From: Bacillota bacterium
Lineage (GTDB): Bacteria > Bacillota > Clostridia > Oscillospirales > Oscillospiraceae
Assembly (NCBI GenBank): GCA_023406225.1
Contig: JAEXWS010000011.1
Span: 1 to 20,550, forward strand
Length of the DNA: 20,550 bases
Direction: 5' to 3'
The notes under the pieces: model-generated
Seen by the model: the letters and a program-made list of their open reading frames with translations, nothing else
Told to the model about the DNA's origin: nothing
Database searches by the model: none
Made by a program: the position numbers and the translations under genes
Shown: piece by piece, positions 13,293 to 20,386 of the stretch
How positions within the stretch are numbered: position 1 is the stretch's first letter
Layout: each line of letters begins with the position of its first letter

Positions 13293-13925
13293 TTATCTCC
13301 CCAGTACGCGCAGGATGGCCTGGGAGGTCTCCGCCACGGAGGGCTGATTCTCCACAGACTTCAAAAGACCCCGTGCCGCGTAAAAGTCCTTCAGCGGCTC
13401 GGTCTCCTTATGATAGACCTCGAGGCGCGCTTTCACGGTCTCGGGGGCATCATCTTTCCGCTGGACCAGCTTGCCGCCGCAGGCGTCGCACACGCCCTCG
13501 GTCCTGGGAGGCACAGCCACCACGTGGTAGCTGGCTCCGCAGGACTCGCAGACGCGGCGGCCGCTCATGCGCTCCATGATGGTCTCATCGGAGATCTCGA
13601 TGGAAACGACGGCGTCAAACTCGATCCCGGCCTTCTCCATGGCCTCCGCCTGGGCGATGGTGCGGGGCACCCCGTCCAGGATGAAGCCGTCGGCACAGTC
13701 CGCCTCCGCCAGCCGTTCGGTGATGATGCCGATGATGACTTCATCGGGCACCAGGGCCCCCGCGTCCATGAAGCTCTTGGCTTTCAGGCCGGTGGGGGTG
13801 CCGTTTTTGATGGCGGCGCGGAGGATGTTGCCGGTGGAGATGGTGGGAATGTTCAGCTCTTTGCAAAGGATCTCGGCTTGCGTGCCTTTGCCGGCGCCGG
13901 GGGCGCCCAAAAGGATCAGTTTCAC
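13293..13925 (-). CDS. adk: Adenylate kinase, zinc-LID form
   Basis: The 210-residue enzyme converts AMP and ATP into two ADP. The P-loop GAPGAGKGTQ (7-16), AMP-binding segment (TISTGNILRAA, DGVPRT) and LID with four cysteines (Cys126, Cys129, Cys146, Cys149) place it among the zinc-stabilised long adenylate kinases of Gram-positive bacteria. It follows secY by 19 nt and overlaps functionally with map through the shared ribosome binding region. The secY-adk-map order is the common Firmicutes arrangement. Confidence 0.98.
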   Translation of the reverse strand: MKLILLGAPGAGKGTQAEILCKELNIPTISTGNILRAAIKNGTPTGLKAKSFMDAGALVPDEVIIGIITERLAEADCADGFILDGVPRTIAQAEAMEKAGIEFDAVVSIEISDETIMERMSGRRVCESCGASYHVVAVPPRTEGVCDACGGKLVQRKDDAPETVKARLEVYHKETEPLKDFYAARGLLKSVENQPSVAETSQAILRVLGR

Positions 13926-13944
13926 TTTAGAAACGCCTTCTCTC

Positions 13945-15327
13945 TTATTCCAGGAAGCCCTTGTACTGACGCATCAGCATCTGGGACTCCAGAGCTTTAA
14001 CGGTTTCCAGTGCGACGCCCACCACGATGATGACGGACGTGCCGCCGATGCCGATGGCGGCATTGCTGACAAACTTACCGGCGATCAGCGGGCACAGCGC
14101 CACAATACCTAAATAGATGGCGCCAAACAGGGTGATCTTGTTCAGGACCCGCTTGATGAAGTCCACCGTAGGCTTGCCGGGGCGGAAGCCCGGGATGAAG
14201 CCGCCCTGCTTTTTCAGGTTGTTGGCGATCTCCACCGGGTTGAACTGGATGCTGGAATAGAAATAGCTGAAACCGATGATCATGATGAAGTACACCACCA
14301 TATAGATGATGGACTTGGTATCGATGGCGTCGTAGATGCTGCGGGCCACAGGGCTGGTCTCGGCGTTGGGGATGCCGATGAAGCTCCAGATGGTGATGGG
14401 CAGGGACGCGATGCTCTGGGCGAAGATGATGGGCAGAACGCCGGACATATTCACCTTCATGGGCAGATGCGTGGACTGGCCGCCGTACATCTTCCGGCCC
14501 ACCTGGCGCTTGGCGTACTGCACGGGGATGCGGCGCTCGGCGTCGTTGATGAACACGATGAACACGATCAAAGCCAGCATGCCAATCACGATCAGCGCGA
14601 GGCCCCAGGGGGCGATGGCGCTGTCCAGGACCTGCTGGGCGCTGGCGGCGTCGTAGCCGGCGCTCGTGAGGGACTCCAGGGTGATGGCGCCGCTGTTGAC
14701 GCCGGACCAGGTCTGAACGCCCTTGATCATGCTGGAGACCATGTGGGGCACGCGGGAGAGGATACCCGCGAACAGGATGATGGAAATGCCGTTGCCCACG
14801 CCGAACTCGGTGACCTGCTCGCCCATCCACATCACGAAGGAGGAACCGGCGATGAAGGTCACGATGATGACCAGAGCGGGCCAAATGCCGGTGGCGCCGG
14901 CGTCCAGCAGGTGGTAGTTCTTCATCATCATATAGTAGCCGAAGCCCTGGAGGATGGCGATGGCCACCGTGGTATAACGGGTGATGGCCTGGATCTTCTT
15001 CTTGCCCTCCTCGCCGCCGTCCTTGGCCAGCCGCTCCAAGGCGGGGATGGCCACGGTCAGCAGCTGGATGATGATGGAGCTGTTGATATAGGGCTGAATG
15101 CTCAAAGCGAAGACCGTGGCGCTGGCGAAAGCGCCGCCGCTCATCACGTCATAGAGGCTCAGGATCGAGCCGCCCATGGTGCTGAGCTGGAGCTGAAGCG
15201 CGTCCACGTTCACGTAGGGGACCGTGATGGCATTACCGATCCGGAAGATCAGCAGGATGAGGAGAGTAAAGATGATCTTCTTCCGCAGCTCGGGGATTCC
15301 CCACGCCTTGCGAATAGTCTGGATCAC
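13945..15327 (-). CDS. secY: SecY, protein-conducting channel; GTG start
   Basis: The 460-residue channel subunit of the SecYEG translocon has ten hydrophobic helices. Recognisable parts are WGIPELRKKIIFTLLILLIFRIGN, the SLYDVMSGGAFASATVFALSI plug/helix-2 region and the cytosolic loops RRIPVQYAKR and GFRPGKPTVDFI. It is longer than the usual 420-435 residues: an insert of about 30 residues (QTWSGVNSGAITLESLTSAG and onward, ending near DSAIAPWG) lies in the loop after MVSSMIKG, which should face the outside. The start codon is GTG (complement of 15325-15327). The ribosome binding site GAGGTGA is inside rplO, whose TAA is 1 nt upstream. Confidence 0.97.
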   Translation of the reverse strand: MIQTIRKAWGIPELRKKIIFTLLILLIFRIGNAITVPYVNVDALQLQLSTMGGSILSLYDVMSGGAFASATVFALSIQPYINSSIIIQLLTVAIPALERLAKDGGEEGKKKIQAITRYTTVAIAILQGFGYYMMMKNYHLLDAGATGIWPALVIIVTFIAGSSFVMWMGEQVTEFGVGNGISIILFAGILSRVPHMVSSMIKGVQTWSGVNSGAITLESLTSAGYDAASAQQVLDSAIAPWGLALIVIGMLALIVFIVFINDAERRIPVQYAKRQVGRKMYGGQSTHLPMKVNMSGVLPIIFAQSIASLPITIWSFIGIPNAETSPVARSIYDAIDTKSIIYMVVYFIMIIGFSYFYSSIQFNPVEIANNLKKQGGFIPGFRPGKPTVDFIKRVLNKITLFGAIYLGIVALCPLIAGKFVSNAAIGIGGTSVIIVVGVALETVKALESQMLMRQYKGFLE

Positions 15328-15328
15328 G

Positions 15329-15769
15329 TTACATCACCTCGGCCTTCCCGCCGGCTGCCTCGATGGCCTCCTTGGCAGACGCGGAAAAGGCGGTGGCCTT
15401 GACAGTGACCTTCTTGGTGACCTTGCCGTTGCCCAGGACCTTGTAGCCGTACGTGCACTTGGAGAGGATGCCCTTTTCCAGCAGCGCCTCGGCGGTGACG
15501 GTCTCGCCGTCCTCGAACGCGTTCAGGGCGCCCAGGTTCACGACTTCCAGGGGCTTGGCGAAAATGTTGTTGAAGCCGCGCTTGGGGACACGGCGGGCCA
15601 GAGGCATCTGGCCGCCTTCAAAGCCCACGCGGACCTTGCCGCCGGAGCGGGCCTTCTGGCCCTTGTGGCCGCGGCCGCCGGTCTTGCCGTTGCCGCTGCC
15701 GGCGCCCCGGCCCTTGCGGTAGGCTTCCCGGACGGAGCCCTCGGCGGGAGACAGTTCGCTTAATTTCAT
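15329..15769 (-). CDS. rplO: 50S ribosomal protein L15
   Basis: The 146-residue L15 is an early 23S rRNA binder. The glycine- and basic-rich N-terminal extension (GRGAGSGNGKTGGRGHKGQ, ARSGGKVRVGFEGGQMPLA) and globular C-terminal domain (VVNLGALNAFEDGETVTAEA) are characteristic, at normal length. The ATG at 15769 follows rpmD by 14 nt with an AAGGAGG-type site in the gap. Its end is coupled to the GTG of secY. Confidence 0.98.
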   Translation of the reverse strand: MKLSELSPAEGSVREAYRKGRGAGSGNGKTGGRGHKGQKARSGGKVRVGFEGGQMPLARRVPKRGFNNIFAKPLEVVNLGALNAFEDGETVTAEALLEKGILSKCTYGYKVLGNGKVTKKVTVKATAFSASAKEAIEAAGGKAEVM

Positions 15770-15783
15770 ATTTCCGTGCCTCC

Positions 15784-15966
15784 TTACTTCACTTCAGTAA
15801 CCTGCAGCATGTAGCCGATCTTGGCGATCTTGCCGCGGGTGGAATCGTTGTCGGGCTGCACGGTGACGTCACCGATCTTGCGCAGGCCCAGGGAATTGGC
15901 GGTCAGGATCTGCTTTTCCAGACGACCGTTCAGGCTCTTGACGAGCTTAATGCTTAAGTTTGCCAT
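15784..15966 (-). CDS. rpmD: 50S ribosomal protein L30
   Basis: The 60-residue L30 has the family core LSIKLVKSLNGRLEKQILTA and LGLRKIGDVTVQPDNDSTRG, ending in GYMLQVTEV. The start is the ATG at 15966 with AGGAGG 8 nt upstream; the frame remains open another 24 codons into rpsE, but that part is not L30-like. It lies between rpsE and rplO, as expected. Confidence 0.97.
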   Translation of the reverse strand: MANLSIKLVKSLNGRLEKQILTANSLGLRKIGDVTVQPDNDSTRGKIAKIGYMLQVTEVK

Positions 15967-15979
15967 ATTCAGCGCCTCC

Positions 15980-16480
15980 TTAACCCACGATCTCTTCGAC
16001 GCTCTTCCCGCGGATGCGGGCGACTTCCGCGGGGCCACGCATGTTCTTCAGGCCCTGGAAAGCGGCGGCGACGACGTTGTTGGGGTTGTTGGAGCGCAGG
16101 CACTTGGTACGGATGTCCTTGATGCCTGCGGCCTCCACGACGGCGCGGACCGCGCCGCCGGCGATCACGCCGGTACCGGGGGCGGCGGGCTTCATCAGCA
16201 CGCGGCCGGCGCCGGCTTCTCCGATGGTCTCATGGGGAACGGTGCTGCCAGACAGCGTCACGGTGATCATGTTCTTCTTCGCAGCCTCGATGCCCTTGCG
16301 GATGGCCTCGGGGACTTCGGCGGCCTTACCCAGGCCGTAGCCGACCTTGCCCTTACCGTCGCCCACGACGACCAGGGCGGAGAATTTCATCACGCGGCCG
16401 CCCTTCACGGTCTTGGAGACGCGGTTCAGGGACACGACCTTCTCGATATACTCGCTCTGTTCTCTTTCAAATCTAGGCAT
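15980..16480 (-). CDS. rpsE: 30S ribosomal protein S5
   Basis: The 166-residue S5 is involved in decoding accuracy. The double-stranded RNA-binding-like N-terminal domain (EYIEKVVSLNRVSKTVKGGR, FSALVVVGDGKGKVGYGLGK) and the C-terminal fold (LMKPAAPGTGVIAGGAVRAV, NPNNVVAAAFQGL) are complete. The ATG at 16480 is preceded by a GGAGG-type site in the 18-nt gap after rplR. No unusual residues were noticed. Confidence 0.98.
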   Translation of the reverse strand: MPRFEREQSEYIEKVVSLNRVSKTVKGGRVMKFSALVVVGDGKGKVGYGLGKAAEVPEAIRKGIEAAKKNMITVTLSGSTVPHETIGEAGAGRVLMKPAAPGTGVIAGGAVRAVVEAAGIKDIRTKCLRSNNPNNVVAAAFQGLKNMRGPAEVARIRGKSVEEIVG

Positions 16481-16498
16481 ATTCTCGTTCCTCCCTCC

Positions 16499-16858
16499 TT
16501 AGAATTTCAGGCCGCCCTCGCGGGCGCCCTCGGCCAGAGCCTGCACGCGGCCGTGGTACAGATATCCGCCGCGGTCGAAGACCACGTTCTCGATACCCTT
16601 CGCCTTGGCGCGCTCGGCCACCAGCTTGCCCACGGCGGTCGCGGCGGCGATGTTTCCGCCGTACCCCTCAAGGGCCTTGTCCAGGGAGGAAGCGGCGACC
16701 AGCGTCACGCCGGAGACATCGTCGATGATCTGGGCGTAGATGTTGGCTTCGCTGCGGAACACGTTCAAACGCGGCATCTCGGGGGTGCCGGAGATCTTGG
16801 CGCGCACTCTTTTGTGGCGCTTCAAACGCTGTGCGTTGGTATTCGGCTTCTTAATCAT
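16499..16858 (-). CDS. rplR: 50S ribosomal protein L18
   Basis: The 119-residue L18 brings 5S rRNA to the large subunit with L5. The basic N-terminus (NAQRLKRHKRVRAKISGT) and the conserved core (MPRLNVFRSEANIYAQIIDD, YLYHGRVQALAEGAREGGL) are clear. The ATG at 16858 has an AGGAGG site in the 14-nt gap after rplF. Length is normal. Confidence 0.98.
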   Translation of the reverse strand: MIKKPNTNAQRLKRHKRVRAKISGTPEMPRLNVFRSEANIYAQIIDDVSGVTLVAASSLDKALEGYGGNIAAATAVGKLVAERAKAKGIENVVFDRGGYLYHGRVQALAEGAREGGLKF

Positions 16859-16872
16859 TCTGGCACACCTCC

Positions 16873-17418
16873 TTACTTCTTGGCGCCGGTCTTACCGACC
16901 TTGCGGCGGATGACCTCGTCAGCATACTTGATGCCCTTGCCCTTATAAGGCTCGGGAGGACGCTTCTCGCGGACTTCGGCGGCGAACTGGCCCACGGCCT
17001 GCTTGTCGCATCCGCTGATGACGATTTTATTGGGAGCGGGGACGTCGATGGTGATGCCCTCGATCTCACTCACGATCACCTGGTGGGAGAAGCCCAGGTT
17101 CATGACCAGGTTCTTCCCTTCCTTGGCCACACGGTAACCCACGCCGTTGACCTCCAGCTCCTTCTTATAGCCGTCGGTCACGCCGACGACCATGTTGTTC
17201 AGAAGGGTGCGGGTCAAGCCGTGCAGGCTGCGGTGCAGCTTGTCGTCGGAAGGACGCTCCACGGTGATCGTGCTGCCTTCCTGCTTAATGATCATCTCGG
17301 GGCGCAGCTCGCGCTGGAGCTCACCCTTGGGTCCCTTCACGGTAACCACATTACCCTCGGCGACATTCACAGTCACGCCGGCGGGAACGGTAATGGGCAT
17401 TCTGCCAATTCTAGACAT
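16873..17418 (-). CDS. rplF: 50S ribosomal protein L6
   Basis: The 181-residue L6 has two related beta-alpha domains near the GTPase centre. The N-terminus is SRIGRMPITVPAGVTVNV, and the second domain ends with the signature PEPYKGKGIKYADEVIRRK. Residue pattern and length are usual. The ATG at 17418 has a GGAGGG site in the short gap after rpsH. Confidence 0.98.
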   Translation of the reverse strand: MSRIGRMPITVPAGVTVNVAEGNVVTVKGPKGELQRELRPEMIIKQEGSTITVERPSDDKLHRSLHGLTRTLLNNMVVGVTDGYKKELEVNGVGYRVAKEGKNLVMNLGFSHQVIVSEIEGITIDVPAPNKIVISGCDKQAVGQFAAEVREKRPPEPYKGKGIKYADEVIRRKVGKTGAKK

Positions 17419-17434
17419 TGTTCAAATACCCTCC

Positions 17435-17833
17435 TTACCAGACAAATGCCAGGACTTCGCCGCCGACATGCAGGCTGCGCGCCTTCTTGTCGGTCATGAC
17501 GCCCTTGGACGTAGAGATGATGGCGATACCCAGGCCGCGCAGCACGCGGGGCAGCTCATCGGCGCCCACATAGACGCGCAGGCCGGGCTTGGAAACGCGG
17601 CGCAGGCCGGTGATGACCTTTTCTTTGCCCGCGTTGTACTTCAAGGTGATGTGGATCATGCCCTGCAGGCCGTCTTCCACTACCTGGAAGTTCTTGATGT
17701 AGCCCTCGTCCAGCAGGATCTGAGCGATGCTCTTCTTCATGTTGGAGGCGGGGACATCAACGGTGTCGTGCTTCGCGCTGTTGGCGTTGCGGATACGGGT
17801 CAACATATCTGCAACCGGATCGGTGATATGCAT
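17435..17833 (-). CDS. rpsH: 30S ribosomal protein S8
   Basis: The 132-residue S8 binds the central domain of 16S rRNA; in Escherichia coli it represses the spc operon. Motifs HITDPVADMLTRIRNANSAK, VPASNMKKSIAQILLDEGYI, SKPGLRVYVGADELPRVLRG and the C-terminal STSKGVMTDKKARSLHVGGE are all typical. The ATG at 17833 is preceded by AGGAGG, about 8 nt away. It follows an unusual 176-nt structured gap after rpsN, where a regulatory role is possible. Confidence 0.98.
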   Translation of the reverse strand: MHITDPVADMLTRIRNANSAKHDTVDVPASNMKKSIAQILLDEGYIKNFQVVEDGLQGMIHITLKYNAGKEKVITGLRRVSKPGLRVYVGADELPRVLRGLGIAIISTSKGVMTDKKARSLHVGGEVLAFVW

Positions 17834-17858
17834 GGATAATTCCTCCTATTTTAGAGTT

Positions 17859-17978
17859 GCGGCCTTTTGGGGGCCGCTCCGGCAGCGAGGTATCATGGCC
17901 AATGGAGCAGTCCGCTCGCGCGTGGTGCCCAATTGGTCATGACCTTTCGCCATCCGTTCATGAACGGGACAAGTCCCG
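17859..17978 (-). other. Palindrome-rich intergenic region between rpsN and rpsH
   Basis: The 176-nt gap (17834-18009) contains four perfect palindromic elements: CGGGACAAGTCCCG (17965-17978), CCGTTCATGAACGG (17954-17967), GGTCATGACC (17935-17944, overlapping CCAATTGG at 17929-17936) and GCGGCC/GGCCGC (17859-17877, 7-nt loop). None is followed by a T-run on the transcribed strand, so they are not terminators. A 30-codon frame (17893-17985, minus) lacks a ribosome binding site. The region may be a structured RNA element, a regulatory site, or a dispersed palindromic repeat inserted in the operon. Confidence 0.6.
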
Positions 17979-18009
17979 GTGTCATGCTGTTGGTGGGTCC
18001 GCGGCGCTC

Positions 18010-18195
18010 TTAGAAAGAGGCCTTGCGGACGCCGGGAATCTCACCCTTGTAGGCCAGCTCGCGGAAGCAGATACGGCACACGCCGTAGTCCCGGAGATAG
18101 GCATGGGGGCGGCCGCAGAGCTTGCAGCGGTTATACTTCCGGGAAGAGAACTTCGCGGGAGCCTGCTGCTTCAAAATCATAGACTTCTTAGCCAT
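18010..18195 (-). CDS. rpsN: 30S ribosomal protein S14, zinc-binding (type Z)
   Basis: The 61-residue short S14 has four zinc cysteines (Cys24, Cys27, Cys40, Cys43) in NRCKLCGRPHAY and GVCRICFRELAYKGEIPGV. Short length and cysteines define the zinc-requiring type; the zinc-free paralog is about 89 residues and is not in this window. The ATG at 18195 has AGGAGG in the gap after rplE. The usual rplE-rpsN-rpsH order is kept, but the gap to rpsH is long. Confidence 0.98.
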   Translation of the reverse strand: MAKKSMILKQQAPAKFSSRKYNRCKLCGRPHAYLRDYGVCRICFRELAYKGEIPGVRKASF

Positions 18196-18207
18196 TTGTT
18201 CTCCTCC

Positions 18208-18747
18208 TTACTTCGCGAAGGGGGCGCCGACCTGCTCCAGCAGGGCCCGGGCCTCTTCGTCGGTTTTCGCGGTGGTGCAGATGACCACATCCATGCCGCG
18301 GATCTTGTCGATCTTGTCATACTCGATCTCGGGGAAGATCAGCTGCTCCTTAATGCCCAGGGCATAGTTGCCGCGGCCGTCGAAGGAGTTGGGGTTGATC
18401 CCCTGGAAATCACGGACGCGGGGCAGGGCCACGCTAAACAGGCGGTCCAAAAACTCCCACATCTTGTCGCCCCGGAGGGTGACCTTGGCGCCGATGGGCA
18501 TCTCCTCGCGCAGCTTGAAGTTGGCGATGGATTTGCGGGCCTTGGTGATGATGGGCTTCTGGCCGGTGATCTGAGCCAGATCGCCCACCACGTTCTCCAG
18601 GACCTTGGCGTTCTCGCGCGCCTCGCCGCAGCCCACGTTCACGACGACCTTGTCGATCTTGGGGATCTGCATGACGCTTTTGTAGCCGAACTGCTTCATC
18701 AGAGCGGGAGCGATTTCGGCGGTATAGATTTCTTTCAGTCTAGCCAT
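18208..18747 (-). CDS. rplE: 50S ribosomal protein L5
   Basis: The 179-residue L5 binds 5S rRNA and contacts the P-site tRNA. The core motifs MQIPKIDKVVVNVGCGEARE, GQKPIITKARKSIANFKLRE and FPEIEYDKIDKIRGMDV are present. The ATG at 18747 is used because the protein family begins MARLKEIYTAEIAPALMKQF; the frame is open 16 codons further into the rplX end. AAGGAG is about 11 nt from the ATG, slightly far. Confidence 0.98.
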   Translation of the reverse strand: MARLKEIYTAEIAPALMKQFGYKSVMQIPKIDKVVVNVGCGEARENAKVLENVVGDLAQITGQKPIITKARKSIANFKLREEMPIGAKVTLRGDKMWEFLDRLFSVALPRVRDFQGINPNSFDGRGNYALGIKEQLIFPEIEYDKIDKIRGMDVVICTTAKTDEEARALLEQVGAPFAK

Positions 18748-18767
18748 GGATCGTGACGCTCCTTTCT

Positions 18768-19079
18768 TTACAGTTCCGCGCCGCAGTGCTTGCACACGCG
18801 GGTCTTTTTTCCGTCAGCCACATTGTGGGCGACGCGGGTGCCCTTATTGCACTTGGGGCAGACCACCTGCACCTTGCAGGAGGCGATGGCCGCCTCGCGC
18901 TTGACGATGCCGCCCTCTTCGCCCTGCTTGCGGGGCTTGACGTGGCAGGTCACCATGTTGATGCCCTCCACCACCACCTTGCTGGAGCCGGGAACGGTGC
19001 CCAGCACCTTGCCCTGCTTTCCCTTGTCCTTGCCGGACAGGACGACAACGTTATCGCCCTTCTTGATATTCATAGCCAT
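18768..19079 (-). CDS. rplX: 50S ribosomal protein L24 with C-terminal zinc finger
   Basis: The 103-residue L24 has an N-terminal KOW domain (KKGDNVVVLSGKDKGKQGKV) and the conserved middle NMVTCHVKPRKQGEEGGIV. The C-terminal part contains a CxxC pair twice (Cys74, Cys77, Cys96, Cys99), a zinc-binding form seen in many bacteria. L24 helps start large-subunit assembly. The start is the ATG at 19079 or 19073 (both near AGGGC-type site); the former is taken. It follows rplN by 13 nt. Confidence 0.97.
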   Translation of the reverse strand: MAMNIKKGDNVVVLSGKDKGKQGKVLGTVPGSSKVVVEGINMVTCHVKPRKQGEEGGIVKREAAIASCKVQVVCPKCNKGTRVAHNVADGKKTRVCKHCGAEL

Positions 19080-19092
19080 TTCGTTGCCCTCC

Positions 19093-19461
19093 TCAAATGA
19101 CTTCGGGAGCCAGGGACAGGATCTTCATGTAATCCTTGTCGCGCAGCTCGCGAGCCACCGGCCCGAAGATACGGGTCCCTCTGGGGTTCTTGTCGTCCTT
19201 GATGAGGACGGCGGCGTTGTCGTCAAAGCGAACATAGGTGCCGTCGGCCCGGCGGACGCCCTTGGCGCTGCGGACGATGACGGCCTTGACCACTTCGCCC
19301 TTTTTCACCGTGCCGCCAGGGGCGGACTTGCGGACAGAGGCCACGATCACATCACCGATGTTGCCGAACTTGCGCTTGGAACCGCCCAGAACGCGGATGC
19401 ACTTGATCTCCTTGGCGCCGGTATTATCGGCGACCTTCAGATAGGTTTCCTGCTGAATCAT
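19093..19461 (-). CDS. rplN: 50S ribosomal protein L14
   Basis: The 122-residue L14 is a highly conserved subunit-interface protein. MIQQETYLKVADNTGAKEIK, VLGGSKRKFGNIGDVIVASV and GTRIFGPVARELRDKDYMKI are family signatures, and length is exact. The ATG at 19461 has AGGAGGT a few bases upstream. It follows rpsQ by 15 nt. Confidence 0.98.
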   Translation of the reverse strand: MIQQETYLKVADNTGAKEIKCIRVLGGSKRKFGNIGDVIVASVRKSAPGGTVKKGEVVKAVIVRSAKGVRRADGTYVRFDDNAAVLIKDDKNPRGTRIFGPVARELRDKDYMKILSLAPEVI

Positions 19462-19476
19462 ATACTCGGCACCTCC

Positions 19477-19743
19477 TTACTTCGCTTTTTCAATGATCTC
19501 GACCACGCGCCAGCGCTTGTCCTTGGACAGGGGGCGGGTCTCCATCACTTTCACCTTATCGCCGATCCCGCAGGCGTTCTGCTCGTCATGAGCCTTCAGC
19601 TTGTAGGTGCGGCCGACGATCTTCTTGTACAGAGGATGGGCAACGCGGTCCTCAATGGCGACGACCACGGTCTTATCCATCTTGTCGGAAACGACCTTAC
19701 CGACCCGGGTCTTACGGGAGGAAGTTCTCTTCTCTTCGTTCAT
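19477..19743 (-). CDS. rpsQ: 30S ribosomal protein S17
   Basis: The 88-residue S17 is an OB-fold protein that binds 16S rRNA early. SSRKTRVGKVVSDKMDKTVV, AHPLYKKIVGRTYKLKAHDE and CGIGDKVKVMETRPLSKDKR are characteristic. The ATG at 19743 has GGAGGG 8 nt upstream; the frame continues 7 codons further upstream into the rpmC end without a better site. It lies between rpmC and rplN. Confidence 0.98.
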   Translation of the reverse strand: MNEEKRTSSRKTRVGKVVSDKMDKTVVVAIEDRVAHPLYKKIVGRTYKLKAHDEQNACGIGDKVKVMETRPLSKDKRWRVVEIIEKAK

Positions 19744-19760
19744 CTTCGTTTCCCTCCTTC

Positions 19761-19961
19761 TCACTGCTTATCGGAAGCCTGGAGCTCCCGCAAAACGGTC
19801 TTGACTCGGGCAAAATCATGCTTGGTCTCCCGGATCTTCACGGGGTTGTCAAGCTGATTGGTCGCGTGCTGCATGCGAAGAAAGAACAGGTCCTTCTTCA
19901 GTCCCGCCAGCTTCTCGTTGAGCTGCTCGGCGTTCATCTTACGGATTTCATTTGCCTTCAT
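19761..19961 (-). CDS. rpmC: 50S ribosomal protein L29
   Basis: The 66-residue L29 is a helical hairpin protein near the exit tunnel, a docking place for trigger factor and SRP. KANEIRKMNAEQLNEKLAGL, KDLFFLRMQHATNQLDNPVK and the conserved IRETKHDFARVKTVLREL fit the family. The ATG at 19961 overlaps the region of the rplP stop (2 nt gap) with AGGTGAG as ribosome binding site inside rplP. Confidence 0.98.
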   Translation of the reverse strand: MKANEIRKMNAEQLNEKLAGLKKDLFFLRMQHATNQLDNPVKIRETKHDFARVKTVLRELQASDKQ

Positions 19962-19963
19962 CT

Positions 19964-20386
19964 TTACTCACCTGCTTCCTCGGTGCGGGCGATGATCTTC
20001 GTCTTGATGGGCAGCTTGTGACTGGCCAGACGAAGCGCCTCGCGGGCAACTTCTTCGGAAACGCCGGCGATCTCAAACATGACACGGCCGGGCTTCACAA
20101 CGGCGACCCAGAACTCGGGAGAACCCTTACCGGAACCCATGCGGGTCTCAGCGGGCTTCTTGGTCACGGGCTTATCGGGGAAAATCTTGATCCAGACCTG
20201 GCCGCCGCGCTTGGTATAGCGGGTCATGGCGATACGGGCCGCCTCGATCTGGTTGCTGGTGATCCAGGCGGGCTCCGTGGCGATCAGGCCATACTCACCG
20301 TAGGCCAGCGTGTTGCCGCGGGTGGCCTTGCCGGTCATACGGCCGCGGTGGACGCGGCGATATTTGACTCTCTTCGGCAGAAGCAT
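19964..20386 (-). CDS. rplP: 50S ribosomal protein L16
   Basis: The 140-residue L16 contacts the A-site tRNA elbow. The sequence begins MLLPKRVKYRRVHRGRMTGK and has the conserved WITSNQIEAARIAMTRYTKR, GGQVWIKIFPDKPVTKKPAE, TRMGSGKGSPEFWVAVVKPG. Length is normal. Its ATG overlaps the rpsC stop by one base (TAATG), and GGAGGAG lies upstream in rpsC, so the pair is translationally coupled. Confidence 0.98.
   Translation of the reverse strand: MLLPKRVKYRRVHRGRMTGKATRGNTLAYGEYGLIATEPAWITSNQIEAARIAMTRYTKRGGQVWIKIFPDKPVTKKPAETRMGSGKGSPEFWVAVVKPGRVMFEIAGVSEEVAREALRLASHKLPIKTKIIARTEEAGE

Noticed and set aside
17954..17967. CCGTTCATGAACGG as a second LexA box
   Set aside because: It has GTTC-AT-GAAC, the arms reversed relative to GAAC-N4-GTTC, so it does not match the LexA operator.
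17893..17985. 30-codon minus-strand frame in the rpsN-rpsH gap
   Set aside because: No ribosome binding site; its sequence is dictated by the palindromes. Kept only as part of the gap finding.
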